Assembly (NCBI GenBank): GCA_000697665.1
Contig: KL197725.1
Span: 632,132-696,131, forward strand
DNA from: Jaapia argillacea MUCL 33604
Taxonomy: Eukaryota > Basidiomycota > Agaricomycetes > Jaapiales > Jaapiaceae
DNA length: 64,000 bases
Direction of reading: 5' to 3'
The notes beneath the pieces were generated by a model that saw nothing but the letters and a program-made list of their open reading frames with translations, did no database searches and was not told where the DNA came from. Shown piece after piece: positions 10,831 through 23,422 of the stretch. Both the position numbers and the translations under genes were made by a program. Positions within the stretch are counted from its first letter, which is position 1. Each line of letters opens with the position of its first letter.

Positions 10831-13800
10831 ATTCGATAACATTGTAAAGGGAGGTCAGATACATTGGTAACTACTATGTGGCACTACTATATCGAATGGA
10901 ATGATAAAGAAAACACAGGTATACTTACTACACTTGATGATGGCTAACGCTACACAAACCTGGCGAGATGACGACCAAAAAGTTGGGGAGAGGCATAGAA
11001 ATGGTGATGCATGAGACGGAAACCAAAGAAATCATATAGGGGAATAAACGAGTCGCAGGAAGGACGCGATAACGCACCCTATAATGGTGAAAAAATCTAT
11101 CCAATGACCAAGAGAAACGGATTAAAATGAGATAACTGAGATGGAAAGAGATGAGACTGGGAATGAGACCGAGATTCCTAACACGTCGAGAATGCAAAAC
11201 GAACAAGAACAAGAAAGATAAGACTCCTGATATACGCATCATGAGTAGAGATTGACAATGTCTACGAGAGAGAGAGATGAGGGACGCGGTCAGGTTACGA
11301 GGCAGCTAGAGAAACGAACCTTGTCGCAAAGTAGGTCGCCGCATCATCTCCTTCAGCTTATCCACCTTGGGTTGTTTTCCTGGGATGGAAAGACACCCTT
11401 GCTCCCTGAGATGCCTCCTCAAACTATCTATCCTGGACGTACGCTTAAAACAAATCGGACACGCCATCGTAGCCGAGTTATAACGTGTTTTAGTCTTTAG
11501 ATGCTGACAAAGGCTCATCGCCTGTAGCATTGGTGGCTCAACGTTGGGATCGGGATCCACTGGACACAGGGCATTGTATAAGGGCGTCCTTCTCGAGACC
11601 ATGCTCCTTAATGTGTTTCCTCCAATCCTTCTTGGATAGGTCTGTCTTGAAGACCACGCCGCATCCTGGGAGTGGACAGGGCATATCGCGGATAGATTGT
11701 GCTTTCCATGCCTCTACAAGTTTCAGGATGAATTCGATAAAATTGGTCAAGTCTTTCTCCGCGTCGGTGTCGTCGCGGCGACGTTTCTTGCCCTTCGGCT
11801 GGGCAAGAGTGACGGGAGCGAGGAGTGCGTTGGCCGGGGTGGCGGCTCGAGCTTCATCCGATCCGCCAGGTTGTGGAACCAACTCAGGACTGGACCATTG
11901 TGAAACGGATAACCAGGTGGAGGTCCCGGAGGAGATGGGTACCGGGGAAGATCCTTAGGGATCTGTGGATTGAAGGGATGGGGATTGGAGGGAGTCGCAG
12001 ACGTCGAAGCGACAGGACGCTGAGGCTCAGGATGATGTTGTGCTTGAAGTGGTCTACGAGGGTTGACAACGTTGGCGTGACCACCCCGAATGTTCACGGA
12101 AGAAGTGGGGGGAAGAGCGTTCGGATACATGGGACGAGGCATGGCCATTTGGGGGTCCGACATGCCTTGGTGCGGTGGCATCGGGGAGTATCCAAAGAGG
12201 CTGTGAGAATCGGGTAGCAATCAGCAAGACGCAAATAGCCAACAAACGATGACGGAACGTACCTAAGGTGGTCGTTATGCATCGAAGAGCCATAACCCAA
12301 TCCTGGCGGGTAAGGAACGGTAGCCGCATGATGATGCGTATTGTTCGGCGTACGATTCAACACTTTCGAGTCCGTCAACGGCCTTACAAAGGTGTGTACC
12401 ATCAGAAGTGTACTCGAAGGGGAAATGGGTGACAACATACCCCACATGACGCTCACCACCGTATTCTCGAGCCCGAGAAACTTGGCGATGCTTGGCGGCA
12501 AATTTGCGCCATCCCTCAGTGGCCGCAAAGGGTTGGGCCTGATAGTAGTCAATTGGGGGATACCTAAACATGATTTAGGGTAAGGAAAAGAGAACAATAT
12601 CACCAGGAAGAGGACTTACTCGGCATTGGCTTTAGGAGATGGGTTGTTCGATCCTTGAACAAATCCATTTCCATCACCTGTCGGGGAGGGGTTGGAAGGT
12701 CTTTGAGAGATTCCATGTGAGATGTGGACACCAGAGGTGTCAACCTCAGCAGACCCAGGGCGTCGATCTTCACGGATCGGCATACCGAAGTTGACGCGAG
12801 GTTGTGTCGCCGGGTGCCTGAACGGAACAGTCAATTGTCAGTCGGGGTGTTGAGTAAATATGAAGCGCACAGACCTTTCAAAGGGAACTCCTTGATATGT
12901 AACCGAAGTCGGAAAATAAGAGTCCCCATCGCCGTTGGCATCCTCCGGGCTCAGAGCGGACTCCGGAGTGCTGTAACTGGACACTACACCCTGGTACATC
13001 GCAATATCAGGCAGAGGGGAGCTTCAGGGTCTTCGCTCGTGGGAGGGCGCTAACCAGTGGTCTGCTTTTGAATTTTGGGCATCGGAGGCATGAGTAACCA
13101 CAGCTGCGGCACCAACATCGCCAGAGTTCGTCGGGGACGATGGATTGGTGACAGGCTGAAAGGGGGATTGGTGGCTGCCTTTGGTAGCCTGGGCGGCATC
13201 GAAAGCGTTTAAGACAGCCAGCAGGTCAGCGGCCGCATCGCCTGAATGCGAAGGGGTACAACCTGCCGCGTGTGGATGATCAATACCACAAGACCTGTAA
13301 TGAATATGCCATGGTGAGACAGTCGGAGGAGTGAAAAAGGGTTGAATCTCGTCTTACTCAAGGAACCCTAACCCCAACGTCCCAGCACCCTCGCCTGCGA
13401 GGGCCTTTTCTCCACCCTCCACGGTGGCATGTGTTGAATCTACTTTTGAAAAGCCTACACAGTACTCAGAAGATGCGGATACGGTATCTTCGTCGACGGG
13501 AGATCGAACGGTAGCAGCCTGGCCGGCGAGGGTATCACCTCCCGGGTACGCGATCGCGGGAGTGGAATCGAACGTCGATAGGCTTGTTTGAGGCTCGTGA
13601 GGTGCGGCAATAGTGTCTTCATCGACCGGACATGCAATGCCACCTTGTTCCATACTCGAGGAAGTCCTGGAGCGACAAGTGTGAGTGAGAGGAAGAAAAC
13701 GGTGGGGGATAAGGTATTCGATTTACCCTGCAGCCACGCCAGCTGAAAGTCTCCTCAAGGCCGACGTGTTGGAGCCCAAGTTATCTTCAGAGGACGCCAA

Positions 13801-15008
13801 GGATGCTCCTTGGTCGTCTAGACCGAAAAGCGAATCCAAGGTGGGCAACAAGAAGGAATCCATGGTGAAATCTACGGTGAAATCCATGGTAGGGCCTAGA
13901 ATATACCCAGCAGATGCACAGGTAGGTGAAAGGTGAGAAGAAGTAAAAGGTGTAGAAGGTAAAAACAGAGAAAGAAATGGAGACTCGTGATGGCAGGTGA
14001 AGGAAAGAGAGCGGGCGAACGGGCGCGTCTTAAGGGAGCACGTGAAACGCGAACTGTGGCCATCAATCGCGGTTCAAACGAAAACGTGGTTGAGCCCACC
14101 GATGGTCAATGCAGAGCGCGGTGTGGGCGCAGCCTATTAACTTTCCCAAACGCGATCGTCAGTGCGGAATCGACTCTGGCTGCTGTAGTATTCGCAACAC
14201 TGCTGAGTCAGATGTGTATCAGGTGATTTGCGCATTTCTGGTCAACCGCAATGTCGAATGTAATCAGAGTTCCCATTTGTTTGTTTCTCTCCGGTGTTCC
14301 ATTGTATGTCTGGTCAAGGTCAGCCGTATAGGGTTGGCTGTACTTGTCGCTGGGGAGAAACTTGGTCTTAGCAATTGTACGAGAGATATGGGACAAGAAC
14401 TGTTTTAAACGCTGCGAAAAAACGCAGGGTACGACCAAGGGAAGGCATCATATGGGGTGCAAACAGAGCTCATGATTCATGGTCCACCGGGAGAACATTC
14501 GTCTCTCAAGGGGGAAAAAATCAAAAGGAAGGAGACCGAAGTTGCACAATCGTCCTCGCCCATAAGCAAAACGCATCGAGGAATTGATGACACTCCAGCG
14601 AACCCCCCGGGAAAAGTCACAAAGTGCAAGAGAAGGATATTCACTTACCTCAGACCTTATTCACGGGATTCAAAAGAGTCCAAGCGTGCAGTAAATTCTC
14701 GCAGCGCAATAGTAGCGGAAAGTAAGGTCATCCAGGGTTGACGGTGCGACGGGTGGGGATCTATGGGGATGAAACGACTCCAACTCCAACTCCGGCTTCA
14801 AAGACGCTCATGCTGGAATACCATTCTGACATGACGATGGGCGTTTGGACACGACATTGGGATGCCAATCTGCCTGAGCAAACCAATGGTTCTGATCGAG
14901 CTCGTCAATGGGCGAGGGAGTTATGGGTGATTTGCAAAGAATGGGATCATCCACGTTCAATACGGATACCGGGCCGGTACGCCGGTCACCACCTTCACGA
15001 CAACTTCG
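10812..15008 (-). repeat. Inverted segmental duplication, left arm
   Basis: This block is similar, in reverse orientation, to 48920-53443. Matching landmarks on the complementary strand: the CCAATGTATCnnACCTC and GTTATCGAATCATG words at 10812-10860 versus 53405-53442; all exons and introns of gene B versus gene G; the upstream DNA reading NRGSNENVVEPTDGQCRARC at 13987-14225 versus 49609-49900; and the far edge with GGGCCGGT(A/a)CGCCGGTCACC at about 14971-14995 versus 48934-48960. Similarity stops at about 15008 just after CACGACAACTT. Arms differ by several hundred bases because of insertions in the right arm. Edges are accurate to a few tens of bases. Confidence 0.9.
11239..13887 (-). CDS. 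Zinc-finger family protein B (inverted paralogue of G; probably frameshifted)
   Basis: Start ATG at 13887 (MDFTVDFTMDS); terminal microexon ends at TGA 11239-11241 and codes DIVNLYS, identical to G. The exon order matches gene G: acidic/Leu-rich N-terminus; MEQGGIACPVDED exon; one copy of the DAAADLLAVLNAFDAAQ helix (G has two); RRPGSAEVDTSGVH exon; KGWRKFAAKHRQVSRAREY exon; LGYGSSMHNDHL exon; then a long exon with one copy of the Pro-rich PVASTSATPSNPHPFNP unit, KGKKRRRDD, and fingers CPLPGC...HIKEH and CPIC...SRIDSLRRH...C. At about 11561-11572 the second-finger region differs from G by a net loss of two bases: the upstream frame (LIQCPV) then runs into a stop, and the rest of the finger region continues in another frame. 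Unless an unusual roughly 40-nt intron is used, B makes a truncated protein. It is a probable recent pseudogene. Confidence 0.7.
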
Positions 15009-15384
15009 CCATGACACAGGAAACGCGAGAACAACTACCCAACATCGAGGCATAGACATGTGCATATGTAGTGAGACAAGCATATGTATTAAGCTGAGAC
15101 ATGCGTACAGTACTGAGGGCGCCAGGGAGGATTAATAGGGTATAAATATGTAGAGTAAATGAACTAGCACTGCGCTCACGCGCTCACGGGTCGCAGAGCA
15201 GATAACCAAGGGAGGATCAATAGGGATTAATGGGGAATAAATATGTAGAGTAAATGAACTAACCCCGTAACCCATTGGGTCGCAGGGCAGATAACCGAGG
15301 GAGTAGATTAGAGGGCATGTTGCATATTACGAACGACCGAGACAAGGAATGGCCCGTTGACCAGACACGCGGAGTAAAAAGTCA
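13888..15384. other. Upstream region of gene B plus unique DNA to gene C
   Basis: Up to about 15008 this is duplicated in the right arm, so open frames shared between arms (such as 13987-14226) reflect DNA similarity and not proven coding. From 15009 to 15384 the DNA is unique apart from a local direct repeat. No gene recognised. Confidence 0.45.
15126..15304 (+). repeat. Imperfect tandem direct repeat, two copies of about 90 bp
   Basis: Two successive units share GGGAGGATNAATAGGG, then (A)ATAAATATGTAGAGTAAATG AACTA (split here), then GGGTCGCAG(A/G)GCAGATAACC followed by (A/G)AGGGAG. The first copy spans about 15126-15216 and the second about 15217-15304. The repeat lies directly outside the left duplication arm and just downstream of gene C. 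It has no coding potential that I can see. Confidence 0.8.
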
Positions 15385-17111
15385 TCAAAACGCAAAACCA
15401 CCCGCATCGAAACCAGGTATCTCGAACATTTGCATGAAGGCATCCCCCGAGGAGGCAGCTTCGACCGGAACTTGAATATCCCGCAGGAAGGAGAAATCGC
15501 TAGGAGGAAACACTTCCTTGTCTGTCGGAGAGACCGACGGGACAGAGATTTTGCGAGCCACTGGAGCGGGGCTCTTGGTTTGGGCGAAGTTCTCCTTATT
15601 CGGCGAAGAGGCTCGAGTGGGGATGTCCTCGTCGAAGAGCGGGTCCCACGAGCTTGCAACCACGGGGAGAGGGTGATGTGAGAGGCTCGGGGAAGTGGTG
15701 AGGTTCATGGCCTGAACATCGGCGAGGGGATCTCAGGAGCCTGCAACTACAGGGAGGCTGGGGAGGGAGACGTTACTTGAGGAATCATTGACACGGGAAT
15801 CAGTAGTATTGAGGGGATCCCACGAGCCGGCTACCACAGGGAGCGCGTGCGCGGGTAACGATGCTGGAGTGGGGAGCGTGATAGGTGACGGAGCTTCTCG
15901 CTTCTGACGACGGGCACGACGAGTCCCTTTGTCTGTTTGAGTGGGATTTCGAGCTGGATATGGAGCTGCTCGGGTACGTGGATTGACCCTGACCTGCGAC
16001 TCGGGACCACCTGGGGTCGGAGGTGTTGGGGGAGAGGTGGACGACGCCGAAGAGGAGGAGGGAGGAAGGGATAGATAACTATGTGGGTGTGGACGTGAGT
16101 TGTGGGTGGTGGGATGAGAACTGGCCGTGACCGAAGGAGGGATGAAGGGCTGGCCCACAGTCGCGGAGGGATAAGAGAATCCAGACTCATCATCGCTGTC
16201 ATCAAGGCTTAGGTCGATGACCTCTCTTGACGACGAAGGATTGGGGTGATTTGGTGGGGGAGGACGAGGAAGAGGGGCAGCAATCGAGCCTCTTTTACTC
16301 TTTTTCTGAGGTTGTTCTCCGTGATCATTCTTGTAATGAGTCAACCTCATGCTACGGCCAACAAATCTTTGGGTGCATTCTTCGAACTCGCAAGGGTATA
16401 TCAGCTTTTTTGCGCTAGAGGCCAAGGAATCAGAATGAAAACGAGGAGAATGAAAAAAGAACGAACTGGTGTATGTTGTAATGTTCATTAACATTTGTTT
16501 GCTGGGAGTCCTTGTACGTACATCCTGGCTGTTGGCACGGGATTCTGAAAATGTAGAGCCCCAAGTAAGAAATCATTTTGAAGTAGAGAACGAGACCCGT
16601 CTGAGATTGACAACCCACTTCGCGGTCTTACGGTGGACGCCATCAATATGGCGGGGGAGATCAGTGTAGCGAGTCAGCGTTTTGTCGCACTCGGTGCACC
16701 CCGCTGGGATAGATGACTTGCTGCCAAGCCGGGTTGATGAGCTTCCTTCGGAGGGGTGCTTCTCTCTGACATGATCTGGAATGGCTGTATGCCGGCTGAA
16801 CGTTTCACGGCAGATAGTGCAGCGAGCGGGGTAATAGTCAGTTGCCGGCTGTGATATTAAGTCAACTTGAGGGAGCAGAAAGCGAAGCGAAGGTTTGAAG
16901 GGTACCATATTGTTGTAGATCTCGAGTAAAGCGAGGAAGGACCGGTGGACAGGATACAGCAAACAGCAATTAGGAACAATTCAGGTAGTCGCGGGTGGGG
17001 AAGTGGTAGAGGTGAAGGGAAGGGCGGTGGTCGGTGGTCTGTGGACATACTTATGAACATCCCGCCGTGGGTCGACCGCAATTCACAGGAACGTCGCATC
17101 AACGGAGCCAT
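15385..17111 (-). CDS. C2H2 zinc-finger protein C with four fingers
   Basis: Putative DNA-binding transcription factor. ATG at 17111 (MAPLMRRSCELRSTHGG), first intron phase 1 joining to IDLISQPATDYYPARC. Four classical fingers follow: CTICRETFSRHTAIPDHV..H, CTECDKTLTRYTDLPRHI..H, CQQPGCTY...HYNIH and CEFEECTQRF...HYKNDH, the last three on separate exons. The remainder is disordered, Ser/Pro-rich, with a basic patch (RRARRQKRE) and three repeats of LPVVA(G/S)SWDPL. In the middle repeat the Trp codon is TGA (15731-15733), yet the frame stays open for another 110 codons to 15385 with the third repeat intact. Either the protein ends at 15731, or a 39-nt in-frame intron (GTAGTT...TTCAG) removes the stop, or the allele is damaged. 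Intron phases and finger type differ from family A/B/D/E/F/G, so C is a separate gene type. Confidence 0.75.
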
Positions 17112-17717
17112 GCTTCTCGTCTTTGAACTCTGACGCGAGGTTTGAGTCCACCCTATTACCAAAGCACTTTGGTTGTGGCTGTGGATCGAGACAAATTAGT
17201 ATTTGTGGATTCGGGAAAACTGGGTTCGAAGGTCATGCGAGGCCATGGGTGTTAATGCTTTGGTAGGACAATAAGCCAAAAAATTGGGCCAGAGCGGTTG
17301 GATTGACGAGATAAAACAAGCTTCCCAGAACCAAGAAAGAGGACTCACATCAATCCTTTTCTCTTTCTCTGTCGACAAGTACCCAAATTTTCACGTCGGG
17401 GAGGTCATCCCGCGATGAGGCGAAGTGCATTGTCTTATCGCGGTTCGAGGACCTCGGGTGGGCGTCCCGTAGATATGTTCTATTGGCAAAGTGAGTGCAG
17501 CATATATTGTTGGATCTCTCGTTACACTTAGATTCAAAACCTAGTGCAGATGCGACCTTCAAACTTGCGTCGGAACGAGGCAGCAGTGAACTTGGAGCTT
17601 CGCCCCGTTGGAGACAGTTTTCCCACGCATTCCAACGTGCAATATTTGCGACTTCATCATCGACGGCGACCAACACAAGACCGACATCTGTCATCTGCTG
17701 CTCACGGCCCCGGGAAA
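17112..17717. promoter_or_regulatory. Divergent promoter region between gene C and TGS1
   Basis: Start codons face away from each other across 606 bp (17111 and 17718). No frame inside is convincing; the minus-strand frame 17350-17916 overlaps TGS1 codons and is a shadow. No clear TATA box. Confidence 0.5.
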
Positions 17718-18815
<1,098 letters not shown>

Positions 18816-19606
18816 TACAATCGTTGTCATGGCTTTGTCGAGTGGCAACCCTTGTATCTTGGAGAATGCGCCTGGTAATGCACTGATTGGTTATGAACCA
18901 TCGCTCATCTGATCCTGGTTTGCAGTTCTTGGCTCCCAGTTCGTTCGTGGATATCGCACATTACAAAGCCTGTATCCCCTGGATCGTGTCGTGGTTCCAA
19001 AGCTGTACGTCCAAAGCTCGTGTACGTCAATTGAAAATTTCTCGGCAGCTCCCCTCATTGTCGTTACCTTTGGTCCAAGCGCCATCCCTCCAACGCCGCC
19101 GGTCGACCCGGCCGGTGGATAGGTCAATGAAAACCACGCGATTTCGCCAACCCGAGGCCTTCCTATTTTCACCATTTCACACTCGCACAAGCACAGCAAA
19201 ACAACCGGAAAGACCGGCGGAGGATCACTGCGAAGTGGCATTTCATTGTTCGTTGTGGCCGCGGGGGCTTTGGCTCCCACCCGCTCTTGATACGGGGACC
19301 TACAAACAATTCTGGGGACCCACAATGAAGTTTCTCAATCCTCCTTCCATTTCGGTGTGATCCTGTGCAAAGGACACAAAGACGAGAACTATGATCTTCG
19401 TGCCGGTTCCTGTGGCTGGTCGTGTTCGTTGGACGTAACCAAGGAGATCAGCGTCGAGTCCCGTGACACGAATTTGAACCCGGCGACTTACTCTAAATGT
19501 TTAAAAGCTAGTTCTGTGGGGTTCTTCACCTTCACCTGAACGCGAACCTTGCATCCCCCTTGACACCTATCTCACCCTACATTTGCCCTACTCATCCTCT
19601 CTAAAG
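18816..19606. other. Intergenic region upstream of gene D
   Basis: Open frames on both strands (18887-19360 plus, 18891-19325 minus) overlap each other and have no domain. I treat both as chance. The 40 bases before 19607 are pyrimidine-rich. Confidence 0.35.
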
Positions 19607-20986
19607 ATGTCGAACATCTACAACGATTACTTCTCTCAACTCCCCGCTTCCTCACAATCCAGTTACCCCTCCTTTTCTCCCAGCCAACTTCTCAATGCCA
19701 CCTCGACGGTGACTGAGAATCGTCCGAACAATCTATCCCAACCGACCACCCTCCCCATTGGGTCTTCATCGGGTTCTGACGCTTTGGCGGAGCTCACGCA
19801 TTGGCAGCAGGCAGAGAAGAACAGGCCACCATCGCCAGAGTGGTTCGTTAAAATGATGGCGGATCTGTCTCCTCGGGACCGACAGTTTTTGGATGAGGGC
19901 GAGCTGCCAGAGGTCAACCCGTTCAACGGGGGGAGTGTTCCTGCCACCGTGCGCTCTCGGTCTCCACGGTTTCGGGGCGACATGCCTGTCTCGTCCTTCG
20001 AACCGGTGCTTTCGAACGCAGTCGCTCAAGTACGATGGTCTTCCTCTCCCGAGAATTTCCAGCCACCCTTCTCGGAGCCACTCCCAGCGCCATTCAACCC
20101 CATGCTGACGGCCGGACCTCCAGTACTTTTCACGTCGGACCATCTCAGATTGTCTGCGGACATCTTGAGTACCTTGGGACGGTACGTTCTCAGATATCCC
20201 TAGTACCTTCCGCAACTTACCTGGTTACTTTATTAGGACTCTCAATCGCCCTGCTCCTCCTCCTTATATGGGAGCTGCGAGCTCTTCGGTGGCTGGGTAT
20301 TCTGTCGATGAAAATGCCGGGCCGTACGTCTTAATCATCTCCCTCCCATTGCGTCTTTTTAACTCTTTGGATCTAGAATGGCGTACCCTTCTTATCATCC
20401 CCAACCAAACTTAATGTACCACGCCGACCCATCGATCGCATATCCCCCTCCCTATCCTCCCGCCAATTACCTCCAGGCTCCTCCTTACTTCAACCCTCAG
20501 CCCACCCCTGCGGCGTCTCACTCGGTCAATCCTCGAAAGCGTCAACGGGAGGGAGAAGCTGAATACGACCCCCGTCCTTCCAAGCATGTCGAACTCGCCA
20601 ATCCAGACACGGATGTGTGGAACGATGCCACATTCGACTCCCAACAAGCTGGGCCTTCCTCCCTCACGCCATCTGGATCGTCTTCGTCTTCGCCGAACGC
20701 ATCCTCACCCGCCGATACCCAGTCACCGCCGGCTGGGACCCCTGTCGGTGGCAAGAACGTTGGGAAAATACGATGTCAAATCGGGGGTTGCGACAGAGAG
20801 CTCGTACCCAGCAGCATGGCCAAGCATGTTCGAAACGTACACGACCATCTCAACAGGTGGACGTGCCCGATCTGCCAGAAGCGTAAAGCGGAAAATCGGG
20901 ACCGTCATACCGAAGCTTGTCTGAAAAGGAAACGACGTGAGGACGAGCGTAACTTGGCGAAGGCACAGCGGAATTCTGGGGTTTAA
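19607..20986 (+). CDS. Zinc-finger family protein D
   Basis: Exons 19607-20181, 20237-20323 and 20377-20986 give 423 residues; both introns have phase 2, as in the related genes A, E, F and G. The N-terminal two thirds is Ser/Pro/Tyr-rich and disordered (for example AYPPPYPPANYLQAPPYF). A basic segment NPRKRQREGE is followed after about 90 residues by two fingers: CQIGGCDREL...HVRNVH and CPICQKRKAENRDRHTEAC, a C2HC variant. The protein then ends in a basic tail (LKRKRREDERNLAKAQR). Unlike A, B, F and G there is no terminal microexon. Role unknown; DNA or RNA binding is inferred only from the fingers and basic patches. Confidence 0.8.
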
Positions 20987-21380
20987 TCGAGAGCTGCGTA
21001 TACCTCCAAGTCGTTCAATATTAGATCACCGTCCATTTCCCCAATTATTATGTATCCATGCGTTCATGTTGTATCCGTACGTCACCCCCAAGGACAATCG
21101 TAGTAGCGGTCATATGTTGTACTGTAAGTATCCTCATCCCTCGTCCCTCGTCCCATGTAGCTATCGACCTCTCCGAGTCTATATGCAATCTTGGAATCAT
21201 TTCACTTTTCGGAAGCGCCACTGAACACAATATGAACAAATAAGAGCCTCGAGCGAGGGTGGAATGGGTGGCGATTTCTCTTAGACATACATAACACTCC
21301 GTCAATAACCTACATACACTGGCCTCTATGGCCTGAGGACTTGTAACACAACAATTCACGCGACTCGCTAGCACAGTGGT
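20987..21380. other. Convergent 3' intergenic region
   Basis: Gene D and the glycine-rich gene both end here. No features seen. Confidence 0.4.
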
Positions 21381-22868
21381 TCAGAAGCCTGAAAGAAAAA
21401 ATCAGCTTATGACGACCTTGAACTTTGCGACACCTTACCCCCGAACTTGCCCAGGCTACCTCTGAGGCCTTCGCTTATCTTCTGAGCCGTACCTGAGTCC
21501 TGGCGTTTTGGGATAATGTCAGACAGCCAAGCACAGGTAAATTTGGGATTCAAGGCTCACGAGAGGGACACCCGCTTTCTCCGCAGCGAAGGAGATGCCC
21601 TGGTCGAGCCAGTCTCCATTTCCACCACCGCTCTGTTGGTTTCCAGCCTGGGACTGTCCTCCAGCCTGCCCGGATCCACCGTATCCGCCGGAAGCCCCTT
21701 GAGGTTTGTTTGATCCACCGCTCGAGCCTCCGTGGCCTCCAGCCTGTCCAGATCCACCATATCCTCCCTGGTTGCCGCTCGAACCATAGGAGTTGTCGTC
21801 ATCTCCACCACCGTATCCACTGGACTTGTTCGCACCACCTTGACCACCAGTATTCCCGCCCGATCCGTATGAACCGCCTCCCTGGTTGCCGCTCGAACCA
21901 TAGGAGTCGTCGTCACCTCCACCGCCATATCCACTGGACTTCTTCGCACCGCCTTGACCACCCTGGTTTCCACCACCATATCCACCGGTTTGACCACCTG
22001 ATCCATACGAGTCGTCGTCTCCTGAGGCGCCGTATCCTGTCTGCTTAGCGCCACCCTGCTGACGACCTTGATTTCCGCTGGAGCCGTAGGAGTCATCATC
22101 TCCGGTTCCTCCATAACCACTCGACTTCTTCACCTGACCCTGATTGCCACCCGACCCATACGAATCGTCGTCGTTTGAACCACCGTATCCTCCTTGGGCT
22201 GCTCCGCCATACCCCCCAGCCGCACCGCTCGACTTCGAAGCTCCCCCATAACCACCTGTATTTCCGCCCGAACCATAGCTATCATCGTCGCCCCCAGTGT
22301 TTCCATACCCACCACTGGAGCTCTTGTTTCCTCCCTGCCCTCTCCCTCCAGTCGAAGCCCCCCCATAACCACCTGTATTTCCGCTCGAACCATAGTTATC
22401 ATCGTCGTTTCCGCTCGAACCATAGTTATCATCGTCGCCCCCAGTGTTTCCATACCCACCACTGGAGCTCTTGTTTCCTCCCTGCCCTCTCCCTCCAGTC
22501 GAAGCCCCCCCATAACCACCCGTATTTCCGCTCGAGCCATAGCTATCATCGTCGCCCCCAGTGCTTCCGTACCCGCCTCCGGAGCTCTTGATCGCACCCT
22601 GCCCTCTCCCCCCGGTCGAAGCCCCATATCCTCCTGAGGTGGTGTCATCGTCTCCATAGGATCCCCCTCCCGACTGCTTACTCCTACCGTACGATCCTCC
22701 AGTGCTCTGTTGGCCTCCGTACGCGCCTCCAGAGTCGTCAGTGGAGTCGTTGCCTGTGTAGGACCCTCCGACTTGGCCACTTCCATATCCACCTCCTCCG
22801 CCACCATATCCACCACCACCTTGCCCGTATCCAGAGGTGGGATTGTCGTTATCGTCGTAGTTACTCAT
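21381..22868 (-). CDS. Glycine-rich YGG/DDDSYGS repeat protein, possible stress protein
   Basis: Start ATG at 22868 (MSNYDDNDNPTSGYGQ). About 420 residues of low-complexity sequence follow, built from units such as GGYGGASTGGRGQGG, KSSGGYG and DDDSYGSSGN. The C-terminus is different: GDWLDQGISFAAEKAGVPL, then by two short introns DSGTAQKISEGLRGSLGKF and GF-stop at 21381-21383. The DDDSYGSSGN units resemble the repeats of yeast Ddr48 (a stress-induced protein), but with such composition convergence is likely. The helical C-terminal block resembles short basidiomycete proteins I cannot name. The DNA carries near-identical copies of 120 bp (22291-22410 and 22438-22557). Predicted cytosolic and disordered. 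Open frames in the other five frames across this repeat are shadows. Confidence 0.85.
22291..22557 (-). repeat. Near-identical intragenic repeats in the glycine-rich gene
   Basis: Two copies of a block of about 120 bp start at 22291 and 22438 (period 147). Between them a 30-bp unit coding SGNDDDNYGS is doubled (22379-22408 and 22409-22438). Both periods are multiples of three, so copy-number change would keep frame. Confidence 0.85.
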
Positions 22869-23422
22869 TCTGAAGACTGGTCAAGTGGGCAAGAAAGCGG
22901 ACGACTAGATTGCTTTCACAATCCTGCTCTATTTAAAGAGTTGCAATCATCCTCCGACTCTTCCACGTTCGTTATCCGTACCTTGACCACAAGACCATGT
23001 CGTCGTAAATGGACTAAATCGCCCACCCGTGATTAACACTTTTTCGACTTTATCGCTTCCGCTTTGACGACTTGACACTATCGATGATCAGTGCCAACCC
23101 ATTGTGGGATGTACTCAGCATCGCGAGAACACTGTTGTCTGGCCCGTCCAGAGCCTCGTGCTGTTAGGACAAGGACGTCTTTAAAAATAGCCCTCGGGAT
23201 ATTTTTGCACAGCCCTTAGCGTATTTGGGTCGTACATTACTCGTACCTTTCGTCGGAACCCTCTTGCGAAACGGTCGTCGTGACCCAGCCGAGCTAGAAT
23301 GTGCCTGCCGACATAACGTGCGACCTCATGATTTCAACATCATCGTACATACGAATAAATCTCTTACACCGCCTTCGCGACTTGGTCATTCGCCGAGTCG
23401 CGCATTTGACAACTCCTCACCC
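22869..23422. other. Promoter region of glycine-rich gene and 3' flank of dioxygenase gene
   Basis: No supported gene. Confidence 0.4.

Noticed and set aside
13987-14226. Open frame shared with 49609-49965, apparently conserved protein antisense to the promoters of B and G
   Set aside because: The similarity is explained by the young segmental duplication of noncoding DNA; the two frames end differently and have no domain.
18887-19360. 157-codon plus-strand frame between TGS1 and gene D
   Set aside because: Overlapped by an equally long minus frame; no domain, and it begins within an A/T-poor promoter region.
21557-22819. Several long frames on both strands across the glycine-rich gene (Met/Val/Arg-rich and His/Arg-rich)
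   Set aside because: Repeats of period divisible by three keep all six frames open; only the minus frame from ATG 22868 has a spliced non-repeat end.
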